A stretch of DNA of 64,000 nt from Verrucomicrobiia bacterium (GTDB taxonomy: Bacteria; Verrucomicrobiota; Verrucomicrobiia; Limisphaerales; CAIMTB01). The stretch is from assembly GCA_019634625.1 (NCBI GenBank), contig JAHCBA010000001.1, forward strand, positions 62,001 through 126,000, read 5' to 3'. Position numbers and translations under genes: made by a program. Below, in pieces: positions 36,301-46,091 of the stretch; position 1 is the stretch's first letter, and every line of letters starts with the position of its first letter. The notes below the pieces were generated by a model. That model was not told the DNA's origin. It did no database searches and saw nothing but the letters and a program-made list of their open reading frames with translations.

Positions 36301-39300
36301 CTCACCGACGGCTCGGGCGGACAGTCCCTCCTCTACCGCGTCCCCATCATCGTCGAGGACGTCAATGACAACCCGACCATCTCCCCCATCGCCAACCGCG
36401 TCATCGAGGAGGGCACCGACACCGGCCCCATCCCCTTCATCATCGATGACGAGGAAACCCCCGCCGGCAGCCTCTTCGTGTCCGCCCTCTCCAGCGATAC
36501 ACGCCTCGTCCCGCCCTCCGGCCTCGTCTTCGGCGGGTCCGGCCCCAATCGCACCCTCACCGTCACCCCCGCCCCCGACGAAGTCGGCACCGTCACCATC
36601 ACCGTCACCGTCACCGATACCGCCGCCCCCGCCGGCTTCGTCACCATCGACTTCCGCCTTCGCGTCGATCCCCGGCCCGCCTACGCCCTCGTCGATCTCG
36701 GCGCCCTCGGCACCCTCAATCGCAGTTCCGGCCTCGACATCAGTGACTCCGGCTGGGCCGTCGGTCTCGCCCGCAGCGGCGCCGACGACGCCCATGCCCT
36801 CCTCTATCGCGGCCTCACCGGCACCCGCCTCGCCGAAGACCTCAGCCCCACCCAACAGGGGATCGCCTTCGGCATCAATGCCTCCAACGCCATCACCGGC
36901 TTCCTCCGCAATTCCACCGCCGCCCCCCGCGACGCCTTCGTCTGGCAGAACAACGCCTTCACCAGCCTCGCCGGCCGGATCTCAGGCTCGGACAGCATCG
37001 GCTATGACCTGAATGACTCCGGCGATGTCGTGGGCTCCTTCTCCACCGCCGGCAACCGCCGCGCTTTCTACCTCCCCAACTCCGGGTCCATGGTCAACCT
37101 CGGCACCCTCGCCGGCTTCACCTCCCTCTCCGAAGCCCTCGGCATCAATGCCCTCGGCCATACCGTCGGTTACAGTCAGGATGCCTCCGGTCGCAGCCGC
37201 GGCTTCTTCTGGAACGGCGGCGCCCTCGCCACCGTCGGTCCCCTCCCCGGTCATGACCACGCCCGCGCCCATGCCATCAACGATGACGGTCTCATCACCG
37301 GCTTCTCCGCCCCGGGCACCAGCTCCAGCAGCCCGCGCCGCGCCTTCGTCCTCGAATCCGGTGTCCTCCGCAACCTCGGCGTCCTCCCCAACGGTTCCTA
37401 TTCCGTCGGCTGGGATATCAATGCCTTCGGCCAGGTGGTCGGCGAGGCCGATCGCGGCACCGTCCGCCGTGCCTTCCTCAACACCGCCGGGGTCATGCGC
37501 GACCTCAATGACCTCATCCACGACACCGAAATCCTCCCCGACCTCACCCCGGGCTCCTTCACCCTCGCCGGGGGCCGCTGGGAACTCGTCGAAGCCCGCG
37601 CCATCAACAGCCGTGGCGTCATCGTCGGCATCGCCCGCCGTGATGCCAATGACCGCGCCTTCATGGCCGTCCCCGCCTGGGTCATCGGCCGCCAGATCCC
37701 CCGTCCCGAGGGCGCCGTCGCCAAACTCCCCGAAATCGAACTGATCCGCGGCAACGCCGGCGACACCGCCGAAAACTCCTTCTACTGGAGCGAATTCGAG
37801 AAACGCCTCTACGCCATCCGCCCCGTCGCCGCCCGCCTCCGCTGGTTCACCTCCCTCGAACTGACTTCCGGCTCCGGCGAGACTCTCCAGGTCAACACCG
37901 AACGCATCGACGTCGAGGGCATCTCCGTCTGGCCCAAGGACCCCGCCATCCATGTCGCCACCGCACCCGTCGAAATCGAACCCCGCGGCGTCCCCTTCGA
38001 TTACACCTTCCAACAGATCCGCTACGACACCACCAGCGGCGGCTCCACCGTCGATCCCACCTCCAAAACCTTCAACAACGCCCGCCCCGGCTACTCCGTC
38101 GCCTATTACCTCAAAACCGACGGCGGCACCCCCAACCCAGACCAGCAACGCCCCTACTTCGAGGTCGTCCGTACCGTCCTCTGGAACGACGCCGCCCACC
38201 TCCGCCAACGCGACGCCGTCGTCGGCCAGTCCCTCGCCGATCCCCCCACCCCCTCCGACCCCGGCCACCAGGATTACTTCGACAAACAAGGCTGGATCCT
38301 CAATGCCCTCGCCTACTACGACGGCGCCGGCGAGGACCGCGCCCATGACCGACCCCTCCGTCGCGGCCCCATCATCCCCGTCAACCTCGATACCGACAGC
38401 CCCGACGATGACCTCGTCGTCGTCTGGTACCGCCTCAGCCGCATCGGCGTCGCCTGGGCCAGCGTCCCCGCCCGCTATCGCATCGCCTGGCCCGACGACG
38501 ATTCCGTCCCGAAGATCGTGATCGCCAGCGGTCTCGGCTCCGGCTCCCTGCCCGCCCACTGGACCCAGCCCCGCGCCTATCACCAGCCCAACCGCAACCT
38601 CCCGGGCTACAACCCCAACGAGGAACACGCCCTCGTCCTCCCCGCCAATGGCGGCGGCGGTCAGGCCCTCTTCGCCCTCCGCTTCGACCTCAACGACGCC
38701 CTCGACACCCCCGCCTCCCTCCCCTACGCCCTCCTCAAATACCGCGACCGCAATACCGGTCAGTGGGGCATCCAACCCTACAAGGTCGTCGGCGAGGAAG
38801 CCCCCCACTTCTTCCGCTTCTCCGGATTCGCCGGACGCGAAATCGCCCCGCCCTACCCCCTCAGCATCCTCCCGCTCTGTGAGGAATCCCACGGGGTCTC
38901 CGGCCCCTACTGGGAGGATTGGCAGGGCCGCCTCTACGCCCGCGCCGCCGGTCCCTTCGGCGAATCCACCGACGTCGTCCTCCGCTGGGCCTACCCACTC
39001 CAGATCGGCTTCTTCTACGACCTCAACCTCGATGGCACCCCCGATGCCCCGCCCGGCTCCTGCGTCTCCTGGCTCGATCGACGTCCCGCCGGCTCCCTCT
39101 CCGCCCCCAACGACGAAGCCGGAGAGGAGGATGTCCCCATCGCCGTCACCTACCGCATCGCCTGGCCCGATGCCCCTGTCCTCCAGATCGGCGAAACCCT
39201 CACCAGCCCCAAAAACGGCCTGCCCGCCGTCCGCTCCATGGCCAGCGTCCAGTTCGTCTATGACGACCTGACCCCCGCCTGGAATCCCCTCAGCACCAAC

Positions 39301-42300
39301 CCCGCCCCGATCCAGACCCTCGCCCGCCTCTACGATCCCCTCAGCGCCCGCGCCTATCCCCTCGCCCCCTCCGAGTCCATCCCCGACGAAATCCGCCGCA
39401 CCTCCCGCGGCGGCAAGGAGTTCTTCGACGACCTTCCGCCCAGCCTCGAAAACCGCCTCATCTACGACCCCATCAGCCGCGCCCTCACCTTCACCGGCAT
39501 CCTCGATGCCTCCGGTGCCGGCGATCCCCTCCTCCTCCCCAACGTCCTCTTCTCCCGCGAACGCGATGTCATCAAGGAACTCGCCCCCGATGACACCGCC
39601 TGGGCGAAAATCGTGGATGAACTCTTCGAAATCACCCGCAACCCCAACCGCGTGGACCTCGTCCCCGCCGACGGCAATCCCGACCGCTCCACCGACACCC
39701 TCTCCTCCACCAACCGGCAACCCGGCCTCCGCCTCGGTCTCATCACGGACGCCCGGACCAATGTCGTCGCCGAAACACTCGGCAGTCTCCCCAAGGCCCT
39801 CACCGCCGCCCTTGGAGACATCCCCTCCCCCGCGTACCGCCCCCTCAACGCCTTCAGCTTCGATGGCACCGGCGGTCACCTCGACGCCGGCCCAGTCAAC
39901 CTCGACACCGCCTCCTTCACCCTCGAGTTCTGGGCCCGCGCCGATTCCATCGACACCCCCAATTTCATCGCCGGCCTCGGCACTTCCGAACCCGACGGCC
40001 AGTTGATCGTCGGCTTCGACCACGCCGGACGCTTCGTCTTCCGCTTCGGCACCAACGACACCGCCTACGCCCAGTTCACTCCCGATCCCGTCGCCGATAC
40101 CGAATGGCACCACTGGGCCGTCACCTTCAATGCCGCCACCCGCGAACAGGCCATCTTCCGCGATGGCTCCTTCCTTGCCGGCGGCATCAGCACCGGCGTC
40201 CTTCGCGCCTCCGGCACCCTCTTCCTCGGCCGCGCCGCCACCTCGCCCGGCTCCGAGGCATTCCATGGTGCCCTCGACGAAATCCGCCTCTGGAACCACG
40301 CCCGCACCCCCTTCGCCATCGCCCGCGACCGTTCCAAGGCCCTCACCGGCCATGAAGACGGCCTGATCCGCTACTACCGCGCCGACGACGCCTCCGACAG
40401 CAGCCCCAGCCAGGTGGACGCCTCCCTCGTCGGCGGCGTCTCCTTCGTCGCGTCCACCGCCCCCACCGGCATCCCCCCCCGCTACCTCGTCCTCGCGGAA
40501 AACAATTCCCCGGACCTCGCCGGCCTCCCCATCCAGCTCCACATCATCCGCGTCGATGACGGCCCTTTCCAGGGCGACCTCAAGGTCCTCTACCCCGGCA
40601 ACGTCTTCGACCAGCGCCTCACCCTCCGCCACAGCAGCGAATTCGGCGGCGATCCCGATCCGATCCGCTTCCAGTGGTTCTACAAACCCGACGACGCCGG
40701 CTTCAACCCCACCGAACTCCCCCAGGTCAATGCCGCCGGGGAAATCACCGATGCCCGTGGCTGGATCCTCTTCACCTCCTTCGATCCCCCCTCCGGCCAG
40801 GGTGTCAACGATGTCACCATCGGCACCCCCGCCCAGTCCGGCCTCCTCGCCCTCAGCGACAACTGGTTCATCTGCCGTCACCGCGGCTTCAATGTCCGCG
40901 GCGCCACCCCCTGGTCCGGCTGGATCGGCGACCCCTCCGGCGGCGGCACCCCGCGCGCCCAGCTCGCCGAAGGCTGGGTCAAACGCGTCATCCGCGGCCT
41001 CAACCCCTTCGATGCCCGTACCGCCGACTTCCACGCCAACGCCTCGGCCACCTACGCCAGCATGGTCCTCCAGGCCGGCGAACGCTTCGAGGGCGACATC
41101 GCCTTCAACCCCGACGGCGACAACCTCAATTCCCTCGGCCTCATCGAGGCCTACACCACCGTCCTGCGCCGCGGCAAATCCCTCAGCATCGAAGGCACCC
41201 CCCCGGTGGACTTCAACCCCGCCAACAACGCCCTCCTCCTCGCCGCCTCCCGCATCGCCGACCTCTACATGCTCCTCGGCAACGAGGCCTACGCCGATGC
41301 CCAGGACCCCACCATCGGCTTCACCTCCGCCTCCGAACCCTACCAGGCCCTCGCCACCTCCATCTTCACCTTCCAAAATCAGCTCGATTCCCTCCTCGCC
41401 GAGGAACTCGCCCTCCTCCGCGGCCGAGACGATACCAGCGCCGGCGTCGCCGCCCGCCCCGTCTATAACCGCCTCTTCTGGAACTTCACCCTCGGCGAGG
41501 GCGAGGTCGCCTACCAGCAGTCCTACAGCGTCAACGACCAGAACCGGGACGGCTTCATCGACGAACGCGATGCCCGCATCCTCTTCCCCCAGGGCCATGG
41601 CGATGCCTGGGGCCATTACCTCACCGCCATCAAGTCCTACTACGATCTCCTCCGTCACCCCAGCTTCACCTGGATCCCCCGCTCCGAACGCGTCCTCGTC
41701 GCCGGGGTCCCCGTCGAGGTCGATTACCTCGACGAACGCAAGTTCGCCCAGGCCGCCGCCGCCCGCGCCAAAACCGGCCGCGAAGTCCTCGATCTGACCT
41801 ACCGCGCCAGTTATGTCGATGACCCCGACGGCCAGTGGCAGGGCTATCGCGACACCGATCCCGATCGCGCCTGGGGCGTCGCCGATTGGGCCTCCCGCGC
41901 CGGCCAGGGCGCCTACTTCGACTGGCTCGTCGGCAATACCGTCCTCCCCGCCACCGATCCCAATCCCGAAAACACCGGCATCCGCCGCATCGACCGCACC
42001 ACCGTCACCGACCTCGACGAGGTCATCGCCCAGTACGCCGAAATCCAGGCCACCCTCGACAACGCCGATGTCGGCCTCAACCCCCTCGGCCTCTCCAAGG
42101 GCGCCATGGCCTTCGACATCGATCCAACCTTCCTCTCCATCGGCAGCCGGGCCGTCCAGGGACTCGCCCACTTCGAGCAGTTGAACGAACGCGCCATCAA
42201 GGCCCTCAAGAACGCCCAGCGCATCTGGAACGAGGCCAATGCCCAGCGTCGCAACCTCCGCGCCAACCAGGATTCCGTGGACGCCTTCACCGCCAATGCC

Positions 42301-44424
42301 CGTGCCGAGGAAATCAACTACCGCAACCGCCTAATCGACATCTTCGGCTATCCCTACTCCGGCGACATCGGCCCCGGCAGAACCTATCCCTCCGGCTACG
42401 ACGGCCCCGACCTCTATCACTACATGTACGTCCCCGTCGCCGAGATCACCGGCGAAACCGTCCCGCCCTCCACCAATTTCACCGGCTTCTTCAAGGCCGT
42501 GGACGTCGGACTCCTCGGCAATTCCCATTTCCCAACCGAGGAGAAGTCGTTCTTCAAGGAATACGACCCGGATGCCACCGATCCCGCGGAACTCGAAATC
42601 GACTACCCGCAGGCCAACGGCCCCTGGGCCTTCGCCACACCGTCCGACTGGGGTCAACGCCGTGCCCCCGGCCGCCTCCAGCAATCCATCTCCGATGTCC
42701 TTCAGGCCACCGCCAAACTCAAGTTCGCCGGGCAGAACTACGACGGCCTCGTCATCGACATCAATGACAAGGTCGTCCTCCTCAATGCCCGCTTCGGACT
42801 CGATACCTCCAAGCTTTCCATCCACAACACCCGCCGGGACACCATCGTCGGCATCAACTCCGGCATCGGCATTGCCAAGGCCGTCCAGCTCACCACCCGC
42901 GGCATCTCCCGCACCATCCAGGCAGTCGCCGAAGCTGGCGCCGATGCGGTCCCCAAGGTGGTCGGCCTCGCCTCCGATGTCACCGGCCCCATCCGCCTCA
43001 TCATGCGCGGCGCCTCCCTCCTGACCGCGATCAACCTCGATGCTGCCGGCGATATCGCCGAACTCGTCGAAGGCGCCCTCGAACTCAGCAAGGATCACGT
43101 CAACCTCAACGCCGACATCCAGCTCCTCCAGGCCGAGCAGAAATACGAGGTCCTCCAGCAGGTCAAGGAACTCGAAACCGCCGTCCTCAACGAAATCAAC
43201 CTCCGCCTCGAGGTCTTCCACCATCAGGAGGCCGTCCGCCAGGCTTACGGCCGTTACCTCGCCACCCTCGCCGAAGGCCAGCGCGTCCTCGATTCCCTCA
43301 TCCTCTTCCGCAAACAGGCCGCCGCCCAGACCACCGAGTACCGCTACCGCGACATGGCCTTCCGCATCTTCCGCAATGAGGCCATCCAGAAATACCGCGC
43401 CACCTTCGACCTCGCCGCCCGCTACGTCTATCTCTCCGCCACCGCCTACGACTACGAATCCAACTTCCTCGGCACCGACCGCCGCGCCGCCTCGCGCTTC
43501 TTCGACCAGATCGTCCGCCAGCGCCAGCTCGGCGTCCTCATCGATGGCGAACCCATCCCCGGCCACAGCGGCCTCGCCGATATCCAGGGGCGCATGATCC
43601 AGAACTGGGAAATCATCGAACCCCAGTTCGGCCTCAATAATCCCCAGCTCGAAGCCGGCCGCTTCTCCCTCCGTCGCGAACTCTTCCGCCTCCGCGACGA
43701 AAACCCCGGCCGCCTCGACGACCCCAGCGACGCCACCTGGCGCGCCCTCCTCCGCTCCCAGGTCGTCCCCGACGTCTGGTCCATCCCCGAGTTCCGTCGC
43801 TACTGCCGCCCCTTCGCCCCCGAGTCCGCCGGCCCCCAGCCCGCCCTCGTCCTCCGCTTCCCCACCACCATCCAGTTCGGTCAGAATTACTTCGGACGCC
43901 CCCTCAGCGGCGGCGACTCCGCCTTCGATCCCTCCTTCTTCTCCACCAAGATCAATGCCGTCGGCATCGGCTTCCCCGGCTACGATGACACCGGTCTCTC
44001 CCGCACCCCGCGTGTCTATCTCGTCCCCGTCGGCCTCGACATCCTCCGCGCCCCCACCGGCAACGACCTCGCCACCCGCCAGTGGCGCGTCCTCGATCAG
44101 GCCGTCCCCGTCCCCTTCGCCATCGGCGCCAACGACTTCACCAGCAGCCGCTGGGTCGCCTCCCAGGACACCCTCAGCGAAAACTTCGGACAACCCCGCC
44201 GTTTCGCCTCCCTCCGCGCCTTCCACGACAACGGCTCCCTCGCCGACGTCGAAATGACCTCCAGCACCCGCCTCGTCGCCCGCTCCGTCTGGAACACCGA
44301 GTGGATGCTCATCATCCCCGGCGGCACCCTCCTCGCCGATCCCCAACAGGGCCTCGACCGCTTCATCCAGTCCATCAGCGACATCAACCTCCTCATGATG
44401 GTCTATAGCTTCGCCGGCCAATGA
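33361..44424 (+). CDS. Giant multidomain secreted protein (3687 aa; cadherin-like, LamG, HAF repeats)
   Basis: After a signal peptide ending SALPAAAQ (start 33361, or 33400 for a shorter N-terminus) the order is: four cadherin/Ig-like beta repeats to about residue 460 (VNDAPVFGPF, VNDPPVLTV linkers); two LamG domains at about 470-620 and 677-845 (PHTIEAWVFPT, FPLTVTAWIQTT, WHHVALVID); further cadherin-like repeats to about 1105; HAF repeats at about 1107-1440 (YALVDLGALGTLNRSSGLD and similar); about 720 residues not recognised; a third LamG at about 2164-2350 (SFTLEFWARADS, EWHHWAVTFN); and about 1300 C-terminal residues not recognised, rich in helix from about 2920 to 3410. LamG and cadherin-like modules bind glycans or proteins at surfaces. 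The stop overlaps the next start by ATGA. It is probably an adhesin, matrix or assembly scaffold. Confidence 0.88.
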   Translation: MRHPANARTHSVPMSLRFLPRRLLAGCALLLASALPAAAQIYDQPGSVSVNEDTSGTFNFKVAAWGIYRHVGVTSANQALIPNGNISVTFIREFYEFPSSRTEWRVNYTPAPNANGSTTFNINANDGAGIHNNATVTVTVHPVNDAPVFGPFPSSATIPKNSSVGSQYLVDFSVSDIESIAATTVTAASSNTGLVPNNPANLTVIRMTTGSPANTFRLVATPSLNATGSTTLTVTANDGEGGIVTRSVTLNVTDEGPVISNLNISASTLEDTTYLRDFTVSDRENIAGTVVTATSSNPSLVPNAPANLSVTRLTTGSPANTFRLTVNPAADQSGSTTLTVSASEGGKTVTAIVLLTVIAVNDPPVLTVANFAMNEDTTASTAVTFVDVDTPAASVTVTASSSNTALVPSVTVTGTGNSRTLTFTPLPQQFGTSTITVTANDGAGGTDTRTFTLTVNAVNDLPVAGSPYAVAFDGHDDFASASAIGLATGNTPHTIEAWVFPTRLPSVREWILHLGTGGNGHHWLFRTDGTLQLGAWGRDAQVADVPLPIGTWTHVAAVWDGSTYEVYFDGLKVGQTPSATGFNMASPTLSLANRQSGADANFQGQLDEVRVWNRALLQGEIQALRRQPLRGTESGLLLYLPFDEGQGATAFDYAAAGGLSHATLSNGAAHVRREPGDRGVLLDGLDDHVLVPHHSSLNAFPLTVTAWIQTTDIDGGIASKYADGSLNGWTFRLVGGRLKAWYFASSFNRIWDGGTGFDGGLVNDGRWHHVALVIDAAGGRLYVDGAQTGSHPWFGFPTAPTSTDPLRLGRYSTVTGAPGHLAGQLNDVTIWNRALSQAELTHLRLNPPAGTEPNLVAYYRFRDASGAPALDTAGGDQNGAYQGGATPRLAPDADTFVEFSVVEETPTPIYLQGFDIENKLGQPGGSLTFTVVSLPAHGTLQSGVSSVTAGFTANWADASRNPLIYTPFDAYNGPDSFTFRLTDGSGGQSLLYRVPIIVEDVNDNPTISPIANRVIEEGTDTGPIPFIIDDEETPAGSLFVSALSSDTRLVPPSGLVFGGSGPNRTLTVTPAPDEVGTVTITVTVTDTAAPAGFVTIDFRLRVDPRPAYALVDLGALGTLNRSSGLDISDSGWAVGLARSGADDAHALLYRGLTGTRLAEDLSPTQQGIAFGINASNAITGFLRNSTAAPRDAFVWQNNAFTSLAGRISGSDSIGYDLNDSGDVVGSFSTAGNRRAFYLPNSGSMVNLGTLAGFTSLSEALGINALGHTVGYSQDASGRSRGFFWNGGALATVGPLPGHDHARAHAINDDGLITGFSAPGTSSSSPRRAFVLESGVLRNLGVLPNGSYSVGWDINAFGQVVGEADRGTVRRAFLNTAGVMRDLNDLIHDTEILPDLTPGSFTLAGGRWELVEARAINSRGVIVGIARRDANDRAFMAVPAWVIGRQIPRPEGAVAKLPEIELIRGNAGDTAENSFYWSEFEKRLYAIRPVAARLRWFTSLELTSGSGETLQVNTERIDVEGISVWPKDPAIHVATAPVEIEPRGVPFDYTFQQIRYDTTSGGSTVDPTSKTFNNARPGYSVAYYLKTDGGTPNPDQQRPYFEVVRTVLWNDAAHLRQRDAVVGQSLADPPTPSDPGHQDYFDKQGWILNALAYYDGAGEDRAHDRPLRRGPIIPVNLDTDSPDDDLVVVWYRLSRIGVAWASVPARYRIAWPDDDSVPKIVIASGLGSGSLPAHWTQPRAYHQPNRNLPGYNPNEEHALVLPANGGGGQALFALRFDLNDALDTPASLPYALLKYRDRNTGQWGIQPYKVVGEEAPHFFRFSGFAGREIAPPYPLSILPLCEESHGVSGPYWEDWQGRLYARAAGPFGESTDVVLRWAYPLQIGFFYDLNLDGTPDAPPGSCVSWLDRRPAGSLSAPNDEAGEEDVPIAVTYRIAWPDAPVLQIGETLTSPKNGLPAVRSMASVQFVYDDLTPAWNPLSTNPAPIQTLARLYDPLSARAYPLAPSESIPDEIRRTSRGGKEFFDDLPPSLENRLIYDPISRALTFTGILDASGAGDPLLLPNVLFSRERDVIKELAPDDTAWAKIVDELFEITRNPNRVDLVPADGNPDRSTDTLSSTNRQPGLRLGLITDARTNVVAETLGSLPKALTAALGDIPSPAYRPLNAFSFDGTGGHLDAGPVNLDTASFTLEFWARADSIDTPNFIAGLGTSEPDGQLIVGFDHAGRFVFRFGTNDTAYAQFTPDPVADTEWHHWAVTFNAATREQAIFRDGSFLAGGISTGVLRASGTLFLGRAATSPGSEAFHGALDEIRLWNHARTPFAIARDRSKALTGHEDGLIRYYRADDASDSSPSQVDASLVGGVSFVASTAPTGIPPRYLVLAENNSPDLAGLPIQLHIIRVDDGPFQGDLKVLYPGNVFDQRLTLRHSSEFGGDPDPIRFQWFYKPDDAGFNPTELPQVNAAGEITDARGWILFTSFDPPSGQGVNDVTIGTPAQSGLLALSDNWFICRHRGFNVRGATPWSGWIGDPSGGGTPRAQLAEGWVKRVIRGLNPFDARTADFHANASATYASMVLQAGERFEGDIAFNPDGDNLNSLGLIEAYTTVLRRGKSLSIEGTPPVDFNPANNALLLAASRIADLYMLLGNEAYADAQDPTIGFTSASEPYQALATSIFTFQNQLDSLLAEELALLRGRDDTSAGVAARPVYNRLFWNFTLGEGEVAYQQSYSVNDQNRDGFIDERDARILFPQGHGDAWGHYLTAIKSYYDLLRHPSFTWIPRSERVLVAGVPVEVDYLDERKFAQAAAARAKTGREVLDLTYRASYVDDPDGQWQGYRDTDPDRAWGVADWASRAGQGAYFDWLVGNTVLPATDPNPENTGIRRIDRTTVTDLDEVIAQYAEIQATLDNADVGLNPLGLSKGAMAFDIDPTFLSIGSRAVQGLAHFEQLNERAIKALKNAQRIWNEANAQRRNLRANQDSVDAFTANARAEEINYRNRLIDIFGYPYSGDIGPGRTYPSGYDGPDLYHYMYVPVAEITGETVPPSTNFTGFFKAVDVGLLGNSHFPTEEKSFFKEYDPDATDPAELEIDYPQANGPWAFATPSDWGQRRAPGRLQQSISDVLQATAKLKFAGQNYDGLVIDINDKVVLLNARFGLDTSKLSIHNTRRDTIVGINSGIGIAKAVQLTTRGISRTIQAVAEAGADAVPKVVGLASDVTGPIRLIMRGASLLTAINLDAAGDIAELVEGALELSKDHVNLNADIQLLQAEQKYEVLQQVKELETAVLNEINLRLEVFHHQEAVRQAYGRYLATLAEGQRVLDSLILFRKQAAAQTTEYRYRDMAFRIFRNEAIQKYRATFDLAARYVYLSATAYDYESNFLGTDRRAASRFFDQIVRQRQLGVLIDGEPIPGHSGLADIQGRMIQNWEIIEPQFGLNNPQLEAGRFSLRRELFRLRDENPGRLDDPSDATWRALLRSQVVPDVWSIPEFRRYCRPFAPESAGPQPALVLRFPTTIQFGQNYFGRPLSGGDSAFDPSFFSTKINAVGIGFPGYDDTGLSRTPRVYLVPVGLDILRAPTGNDLATRQWRVLDQAVPVPFAIGANDFTSSRWVASQDTLSENFGQPRRFASLRAFHDNGSLADVEMTSSTRLVARSVWNTEWMLIIPGGTLLADPQQGLDRFIQSISDINLLMMVYSFAGQ

Positions 44425-46091
44425 CCCGTCCCCCCTCCCCCACCCCCGGCACCCCAACCGCCCCAGCCATGAACCCCCTCCCCACCTCCCCCAACCCCTC
44501 GGCATCGAAATCGAAATCGGGATCGAAATCGTTGTCGCCATCGTTGTCGCCATCGAACTCACACCCTCCCCTCCGCCCCCTGCCCTCCGCCCTCTGCCTT
44601 CTCTTCGCGGCCCTCTGCCTTCCGCCCTCCGTCCCCTGCCTCCACGCCGGCCTCCCGGAACCCGACACCGTCTTCTACGGTTCCATCGCCCTCGAAGGCG
44701 CCTTCGTCACCGCCGCAGACTCCAACGTCGTCGTCGAACTCCGCCTCTCCGAAGCCGGACCCGCCGTCGCCTCCTACCGCATGGGCACGGAAACCGCCAT
44801 CGGCGACCGCTACGTCCTCCGCGCCCCCATGGAATCCGCCAGACCCCTCGTCAACCCTGCCGCTTCCGTCGTCGGCGATACCGTCTGGGTCGCCGTCCGC
44901 TCCGGCACCTCCGTCCGCGACCGCCAGTCCCACGCCATCGCTGCCCGCGGCGAGTTCGTGAACCTCAACTTCGGCGATGTGGATACCGACGGCGATGGCA
45001 TGAGCGATTCGTTCGAACTCCTCCACTTCGGCTCGATCACCGGCGGCGATCCCCATGCCGACCCGGACGGCGATGGTCGCCCAAACCTTCGCGAATTCCT
45101 CGACGGTACCGATCCCCTTGTCCCCGACGGACGCCACCCCGCCGATCTCAACCCCGCCGACTGGGCAATCGACATCCGCGAAGTCACCGAATACGCCCTC
45201 GCCTGGAAGCTCGGCGAACCTTGGGCCATCGAACCCATTGTCATCCCCGTCGATTACGTCACCCGTGCCAGCGCCCTCTGGGTCTCCGGCGAGCAGTACG
45301 TCTTCAACAATCTCCCCCCCACCACCCCGCCCCTCTGGTGGGTCAGCGCACCCCCGCCCCCCGGCGCCCTGCACGCGCCCGACCTCACCCCAACCGCCTC
45401 CGAAACTTCCTCGGACCCCGACGCCACGCCGTCCGAGTCCGACCTCGTTCGCACCCAGCTCTTCGCCGACGCCGTCGACGCCCGCACACCGGACGCCGAT
45501 GGCCGGACCCCGCGCCGCACCCTCCATGGCCCGACCCTCGCCCAGGCCACTCGCTCCCTGCCCGGGTCCTTCGATCTACACCGCGCCTTCACCGTGACCC
45601 TTCAGGTCGTCCCGCCCCCGGGCACCCGCGCCTTCGCCATCGAGGAAACCCCGCCGCCCGGCTGGCTGGTCCGCTTCGTCAATGCCGACGGCCGCCTCGA
45701 CGCCCGCCACAGCCGCATCAAGTGGGGACCCTTCTACGGCGCCGAATCCCGTACCCTCACCTACCAGCTCACCCCGCTGTCCGCCACCGCCGCCTCGTTC
45801 CAGGGCCTGGCCTCGTTCGATGGCTCGAGCCGCACCCTCACCGGCGATCTTCAACTCCTCCCGCCCGGTGCCACCCCGCCCCCCACCCTCGTTGCCCGCC
45901 GTACCCTCGAGGGAGTCCGGCTCGAACTCCGCGGACCCTCCCAGTCCGAGCACACCGTCGAAACCAGCGCCGACCTCGTCTCCTGGGCCCCCTCCCACTC
46001 CGTCCGCACCGATGCCTCCGGTCGCGCCGAGGTCCTCGCCCCCACCACCGATGGCGCCCGGTTCTTCCGGCTCCGAACCGCGGCTCCATGA
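44421..46091 (+). CDS. Secreted protein with calcium-type repeats and one WGPF repeat domain (556 aa)
   Basis: The ATG at 44421 overlaps the giant gene's stop (ATGA), so co-translation supports this start despite the odd N-terminus: about 50 residues rich in S, K and P encoded partly by a TCGAAA/TCGCCA microsatellite, then a hydrophobic signal-like segment (ALCLLFAALCLPPSVPC). The mature protein has a thrombospondin type-3/EF-hand-like segment near residues 186-235 (DVDTDGDGMSDSFE, DPDGDGRPNLREFLDGTDPL) that should bind calcium. One WGPF-type repeat follows at about 380-480 (FAIEETPPPGW, IKWGPFYGAESRTLTYQL). The C-terminus (HTVETSADLVSWAP, FFRLRTAAP) is the Verrucomicrobia-style terminal module often seen on exported proteins. 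Next gene overlaps by ATGA. Confidence 0.82.
   Translation: MTRPPSPTPGTPTAPAMNPLPTSPNPSASKSKSGSKSLSPSLSPSNSHPPLRPLPSALCLLFAALCLPPSVPCLHAGLPEPDTVFYGSIALEGAFVTAADSNVVVELRLSEAGPAVASYRMGTETAIGDRYVLRAPMESARPLVNPAASVVGDTVWVAVRSGTSVRDRQSHAIAARGEFVNLNFGDVDTDGDGMSDSFELLHFGSITGGDPHADPDGDGRPNLREFLDGTDPLVPDGRHPADLNPADWAIDIREVTEYALAWKLGEPWAIEPIVIPVDYVTRASALWVSGEQYVFNNLPPTTPPLWWVSAPPPPGALHAPDLTPTASETSSDPDATPSESDLVRTQLFADAVDARTPDADGRTPRRTLHGPTLAQATRSLPGSFDLHRAFTVTLQVVPPPGTRAFAIEETPPPGWLVRFVNADGRLDARHSRIKWGPFYGAESRTLTYQLTPLSATAASFQGLASFDGSSRTLTGDLQLLPPGATPPPTLVARRTLEGVRLELRGPSQSEHTVETSADLVSWAPSHSVRTDASGRAEVLAPTTDGARFFRLRTAAP
44498..44565 (+). repeat. In-frame hexanucleotide microsatellite
   Basis: Units of TCGAAA and then TCGTTG/TCGCCA alternate through about 68 bp, coding SKSKSGSKSLSPSLSPS in the N-terminal extension of the 556-aa protein. 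Because the unit is six bases, gain or loss of units keeps the frame and only changes the length of the leader. Confidence 0.7.

Noticed and set aside
31423-36855. Very long open frame (about 1810 codons) on the minus strand
   Set aside because: It is antisense to the parvulin, 601-aa and giant genes and is composed almost only of G, E, D and A, the expected mirror of GC-biased third positions. No domain or signal is present.
36982-42171. Another long minus-strand open frame inside the giant gene
   Set aside because: Same composition artefact; the plus strand carries recognisable LamG and HAF domains throughout.
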